Of a stretch of 64,000 nt of DNA, positions 60,883 to 64,000 are shown one piece after another; the stretch's first letter is position 1, and each line of letters starts with the position of its first letter. The translations under genes and the position numbers were made by a program. Source of the DNA: Enhygromyxa salina (GTDB taxonomy: Bacteria; Myxococcota_A; Polyangia; Nannocystales; Nannocystaceae); the NCBI RefSeq assembly GCF_002994635.1, contig NZ_PVNL01000120.1, positions 1 to 64,000 of the forward strand. The letters are read 5' to 3'. A model generated the notes under the pieces. It had not been told where the DNA came from. It saw only the letters and a program-made list of their open reading frames with translations, and ran no database searches.

Positions 60883-61109
60883 CGTGGCTGCTCTGCTCCG
60901 GCCGAGGCCGCGAGCGAGCTTAAGGGGCGCCCGCAAAGACGCAACCCCTCGTCGGTGGTCGCGCACGGCCACGCGTGCGCGGATGGTCGGCAGCCCCGCA
61001 ATGCGTGGCCGTGGTCGGCGCCCGCGCCTGGCCGCGATCGCGCCTCGTACTGCGTGGGTTCGCCCACGGATGGTGGGTTTCGCCAACGAGCGTGGTAACA
61101 ACCGCCGCA

Positions 61110-64000
61110 ATGGCGACTTCAGTGAACCTTGAGGAACTCCGCGATGACGCGCTTGCTGCGCACCCGTACGCGGCCTTCCTCGCCCGCATGAAGAAGCCCG
61201 GCCGCTACCTCGGCGGCGAAGAGCAGGCGATCGTCAAGTCGCACGCTGACCTGAGCTGTCGGTTCGTGCTCGCGTTCCCCGATCTCTACGAGATCGGCAT
61301 GAGCCACCTCGGCACCCGGATCATCTACGACCTCGTCAACGCCGCCGATGATCTGTGCTGCGAGCGGGCGTTCTCGCCGTGGCGCGACATGGAGGCCGAG
61401 CTGCGCGAGCGCGAGCTGCCGTTGGTCTCGCTCGAGACCTACACGCCGCTGCGTGACTTCGACGTGGTCGGCGTCTCGTTGCAGTACGAGCTGAGCTACT
61501 CCAACGTGCTGCTCAACCTCGAGCTCGGCCGGGTTCCGCTGCGCTCGCGCGATCGCTCCGACGCCGATCCGATCGTGATCGCCGGCGGGCCCACGGCCAC
61601 GCACCCCGAGCCGCTCGCCGACTTCATCGATCTGTTCTTGGTCGGCGAGGCCGAAGAATTGCTGCCCGAGCTGCTGCGCCTGATCGGTCAGATGCGCCAG
61701 CAGGGCCGACCCCGGCTCGAGATCCTCGCCGCCGCGGCGCAGCTGCCGGGCATCTACGTCCCGCGCTTCTTCGAGGTCGCCGTCGAGCCGCGGACCGAGC
61801 TGCAGGTCGTGGTCGGGCGCTCGCCCGAGGGTGAGGCCGCCGACGCGCCGACCGACATCCAGCGGGTGTTCGTCCGCAACCTCGACGACTTCAAATTCCC
61901 CACCCGGTTCCCGATCCCCTACGCGGAGGCGATCTTCGATCGGGCCAGCGTCGAGATCACCCGCGGCTGCACCGAGGGCTGCCGGTTCTGCCAGGCCGGC
62001 ATGATCTATCGCCCGGTCCGCGAGCGAAAGCCCGAGGACATCGTCGCGGCCGTGCTCGAGGGCACCGACGCCGCCGGGTTCAACGAGGCCAGCCTCACGG
62101 CCCTGAGCACCGCCGACGTGTCGTGCATCGATCCGCTGATCAAGGCCCTGGTCCCCGAGCTGGCCAAGCGTCGGGTCTCGCTGGGTATCGCCTCGCTCCG
62201 CGCCTACGGGCTCAACGAGTCGATGATGGACGAGATCAAGAAGGTCGGGATCGACGGCCTGACCTTCGCGCCCGAGGCTGGGACCCAGCGCATGCGCGAC
62301 GTGATCAACAAGAACGTCAGCGACGAGGACATCCTGGCCTCGGCCAGGCGGATGTTCGAGCGCGGCTACGAGCGCATGAAGATGTACTTCATCATGGGCT
62401 TGCCGACCGAGACCGACGAGGACCTCGCGGGGATCATCGAGACCGGCCGCATGGTCCGCGACGTCGCCCGCGAGCTGCAGCTCGCCCGGCCCCCGGCGAT
62501 CACCTTGAGCGTCTCGCAGCACGTCCCGAAGCCGCACACGCCGTTTCAGTGGGCCGCGATGGACAGCATGGAGGACCTCGAGACCAAGGTCCGGCTGCTG
62601 CGCGACATGGCGACCCGCAACAAGCTCGCGATCAAGACCCACAACGTGCGCGAGAGCTGGCTCGAGTGCCTGTTCGCCCGCGGCGATCGGCGGCTCGGCG
62701 ACGTGCTCGAGACCGCCTACAAAAACGGCGCGCGGTTCGACGGCTGGAAAGAGTACTTCTCGTTCGAGACCTGGCTCGACGCGCTCGAGACCCACGCGAT
62801 CCGGCCCGAGGTCTACACTCGCACGCTGCCGGTCGGCGTGCCGCTGCCGTGGTCGCACCTCGACATGCAGCTCGAGCCGGGCTTCCTGGAGGGCGAGTAT
62901 CGCAAGGCCCTGGCCAGCCGGGTCTCGCCGCCGTGTGGCAAGCCCGCCGGAGCCAAGGTCCATCACACCACGCTCGACGCGGCCCAGGCCGAGCAAAAGC
63001 GGCTGGTCTGCTACGACTGCGGCGTCGCGTGTGATCTGGGCGAGATGCGAGAGGAGCGGATCGTCGCGCTGCGCGGGCTGTCGAGCATGGCCACCGAGCG
63101 CGAGGCTGCGATCGCCAAACGAGAGGCCGCGATCGAAGCGGCTGAGCTCGCTCAGCAGGGCGACCAACAGCTGATCCCGCTCGAGCGCTTGCGCCGGGGC
63201 ATGGCCGCCAGCAACCTCGCTGACGACAGCGCCTTCAAGCACAACGCCGAGGCGCCCTACAGCAAGGTCCGGCTGTTCTTCGCCAAGCGCGGGACCATTC
63301 GGTTCCTCAGTCAGCTCGATCTGGTGCGGATTATCCCCCGCATGTTCCGGCGCGCCGGGCTCGAGATCGGCTTCTCGCGCGGGTTCTCGCCGCTGCCACG
63401 CATGAGCTTTGGCCCCGCGCTGGCGCTGGGCATGGGCGCCGATGAAGACGTGCTCGACTGCGATCTGCTGCTCGAGCGCTCGGCCGAGGACATGCTCGGC
63501 CTGCTGAACTCCGCGCAGCGGAGCGAGATCGCGGCCGATCTGCTCGCGCGCCTGCAGGCCGTCCAGCCGCCCGGGTTTCACCTGCTCGACGCGCGGATCG
63601 TCCCGCCGGGCGAGAAGACCCTCGGCGAGCTGGTCGCCGGGGCCGACTTCGCCGTTCACCTCGCGCCCGAGCAGCTCTCGGGCCTGCGCGAGCGCGTCGA
63701 CGCCATGCTCGCGGCCGGCAACCTGTGCGTGACCCGCCAGCAAAAGGTCAAGAAGAAGCACCGCGGCAAGCGGCGCGAGGTCGGGTCCAAGAGCGTCACG
63801 ATCGATCTGGATCAGCGCCTGCTGTCTGCCGCCGTCGACGAGGATCTCGGGCTCCTGCGGTTTCGCCTGCGGACCGACGTCGAGGGCGCCAACGCCCGCC
63901 CGCGCGAGCTCGCGGCCCTGCTGCTCGGCGCGCCTGTGGAAGATCATCGGATGCGACGCGAGCGGCTGCTCGCCCGGCCCGAGCCGGAGTCGGAGCTGAT
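61110..64000 (+). CDS. Radical SAM protein fused to DUF2344 (3' truncated at the window edge)
   Basis: The frame from ATG 61110 stays open to the end of the window (over 960 residues). The N-terminal part is the B12-binding-like, then radical SAM region: AFPDLYEIGMSHLG near residue 50-65 and the cluster motif C287-T-E-G-C291-R-F-C294. The C-terminal part starting about residue 718 reads VRLFFAKRGTIRFLSQLDLVRIIPRMFRRAG, FSRGFSPLPRMSFGPAL, which is the DUF2344 signature. This fused two-domain arrangement is common in bacteria near ribosomal or RNase genes and is poorly characterised. An antisense ORF on the other strand is a GC-bias shadow. Confidence 0.88.
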   Translation, partial: MATSVNLEELRDDALAAHPYAAFLARMKKPGRYLGGEEQAIVKSHADLSCRFVLAFPDLYEIGMSHLGTRIIYDLVNAADDLCCERAFSPWRDMEAELRERELPLVSLETYTPLRDFDVVGVSLQYELSYSNVLLNLELGRVPLRSRDRSDADPIVIAGGPTATHPEPLADFIDLFLVGEAEELLPELLRLIGQMRQQGRPRLEILAAAAQLPGIYVPRFFEVAVEPRTELQVVVGRSPEGEAADAPTDIQRVFVRNLDDFKFPTRFPIPYAEAIFDRASVEITRGCTEGCRFCQAGMIYRPVRERKPEDIVAAVLEGTDAAGFNEASLTALSTADVSCIDPLIKALVPELAKRRVSLGIASLRAYGLNESMMDEIKKVGIDGLTFAPEAGTQRMRDVINKNVSDEDILASARRMFERGYERMKMYFIMGLPTETDEDLAGIIETGRMVRDVARELQLARPPAITLSVSQHVPKPHTPFQWAAMDSMEDLETKVRLLRDMATRNKLAIKTHNVRESWLECLFARGDRRLGDVLETAYKNGARFDGWKEYFSFETWLDALETHAIRPEVYTRTLPVGVPLPWSHLDMQLEPGFLEGEYRKALASRVSPPCGKPAGAKVHHTTLDAAQAEQKRLVCYDCGVACDLGEMREERIVALRGLSSMATEREAAIAKREAAIEAAELAQQGDQQLIPLERLRRGMAASNLADDSAFKHNAEAPYSKVRLFFAKRGTIRFLSQLDLVRIIPRMFRRAGLEIGFSRGFSPLPRMSFGPALALGMGADEDVLDCDLLLERSAEDMLGLLNSAQRSEIAADLLARLQAVQPPGFHLLDARIVPPGEKTLGELVAGADFAVHLAPEQLSGLRERVDAMLAAGNLCVTRQQKVKKKHRGKRREVGSKSVTIDLDQRLLSAAVDEDLGLLRFRLRTDVEGANARPRELAALLLGAPVEDHRMRRERLLARPEPESEL

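Noticed and set aside
61119..63947. 942-residue open frame on the minus strand opposite the radical SAM gene
   Set aside because: The plus-strand frame has the C287-x3-C-x2-C and DUF2344 motifs and continues to the window edge; the antisense frame is only Arg/Leu/Gly/Asp/Glu-rich, as expected from GC-skewed codons, with no motif.

Overview
The window is GC-rich, densely packed bacterial chromosome. The style suggests a myxobacterium-like deltaproteobacterium (Myxococcota), possibly Nannocystaceae. This is inferred from the codon bias, the many signal-II lipoproteins, the Asp-Gly repeat linker on a secreted hydrolase, HEAT-repeat and pseudokinase proteins, an FHA-GGDEF protein and a che cluster with a HEAT protein. 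No 16S rRNA or other taxonomic marker is present. I found no tRNA, rRNA, CRISPR array, prophage or intact transposon.

Layout. 1-5818: chemosensory cluster (tail of an unknown gene, HEAT protein, cheR, cheB, GAF protein, cheY). 5819-6306: three and a bit copies of a ~100-bp tandem repeat. 6307-12149: xerD, a site-2 protease, scpA, scpB and an RsuA/RluB-type pseudouridine synthase; the Scp proteins carry long acidic tails. 12150-12471: copy 1 of an interspersed structured repeat. 12472-13034: zinc-independent ribosomal proteins S14 and L31. 13113-16338: tldD/pmbA, where PmbA has a histone-H1-like N-terminal tail. 16342-19987: a CysQ-like phosphatase, repeat copy 2, a DUF2723 membrane protein, and a divergent TetR regulator with a 10-bp palindrome between the two starts. 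20004-24984 (minus): a pseudokinase, a lipoprotein and glyA. 25188-26728: an FHA-GGDEF diguanylate cyclase and a membrane-anchored SRPBCC protein.

26729-34933 is a complete tryptophan operon, trpE-G-D-C-F-B-A, interrupted between trpF and trpB by an antisense Uma2-type nuclease-like gene. It is followed by a translationally coupled set (34974-40697): TPM-domain membrane protein, Tim44-like/zinc-ribbon membrane protein, lipoprotein and TonB-receptor-like outer-membrane protein. 40682-49681 holds a nucleotide-transporter-like membrane protein, an exported Tat-lipoprotein of the SDR fold, pssA with a coupled unknown gene, two paralogous YtkA-like lipoproteins, a DciA-like protein, two further lipoproteins and a PilZ protein. 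49851-54593 holds a polyprenol-phosphate mannosyltransferase, a class IV aminotransferase, an unknown gene, a TPR protein, a protein with DHH-phosphoesterase motifs in permuted order, and a secreted hydrolase. 54654-64000 holds a ~1000-residue TPR/HEAT protein, a lipoprotein, lipA, a DnaJ-class chaperone and a radical SAM-DUF2344 protein that runs off the window end.

The least explained items are the interspersed hairpin-plus-tandem repeat family (two copies), the permuted DHH protein, the histone-tailed PmbA, the polyglutamate-tailed ScpB, the pseudokinase and the coupled TPM/Tim44/lipoprotein/receptor operon. All start sites and functions are read from sequence only; no database search was possible.
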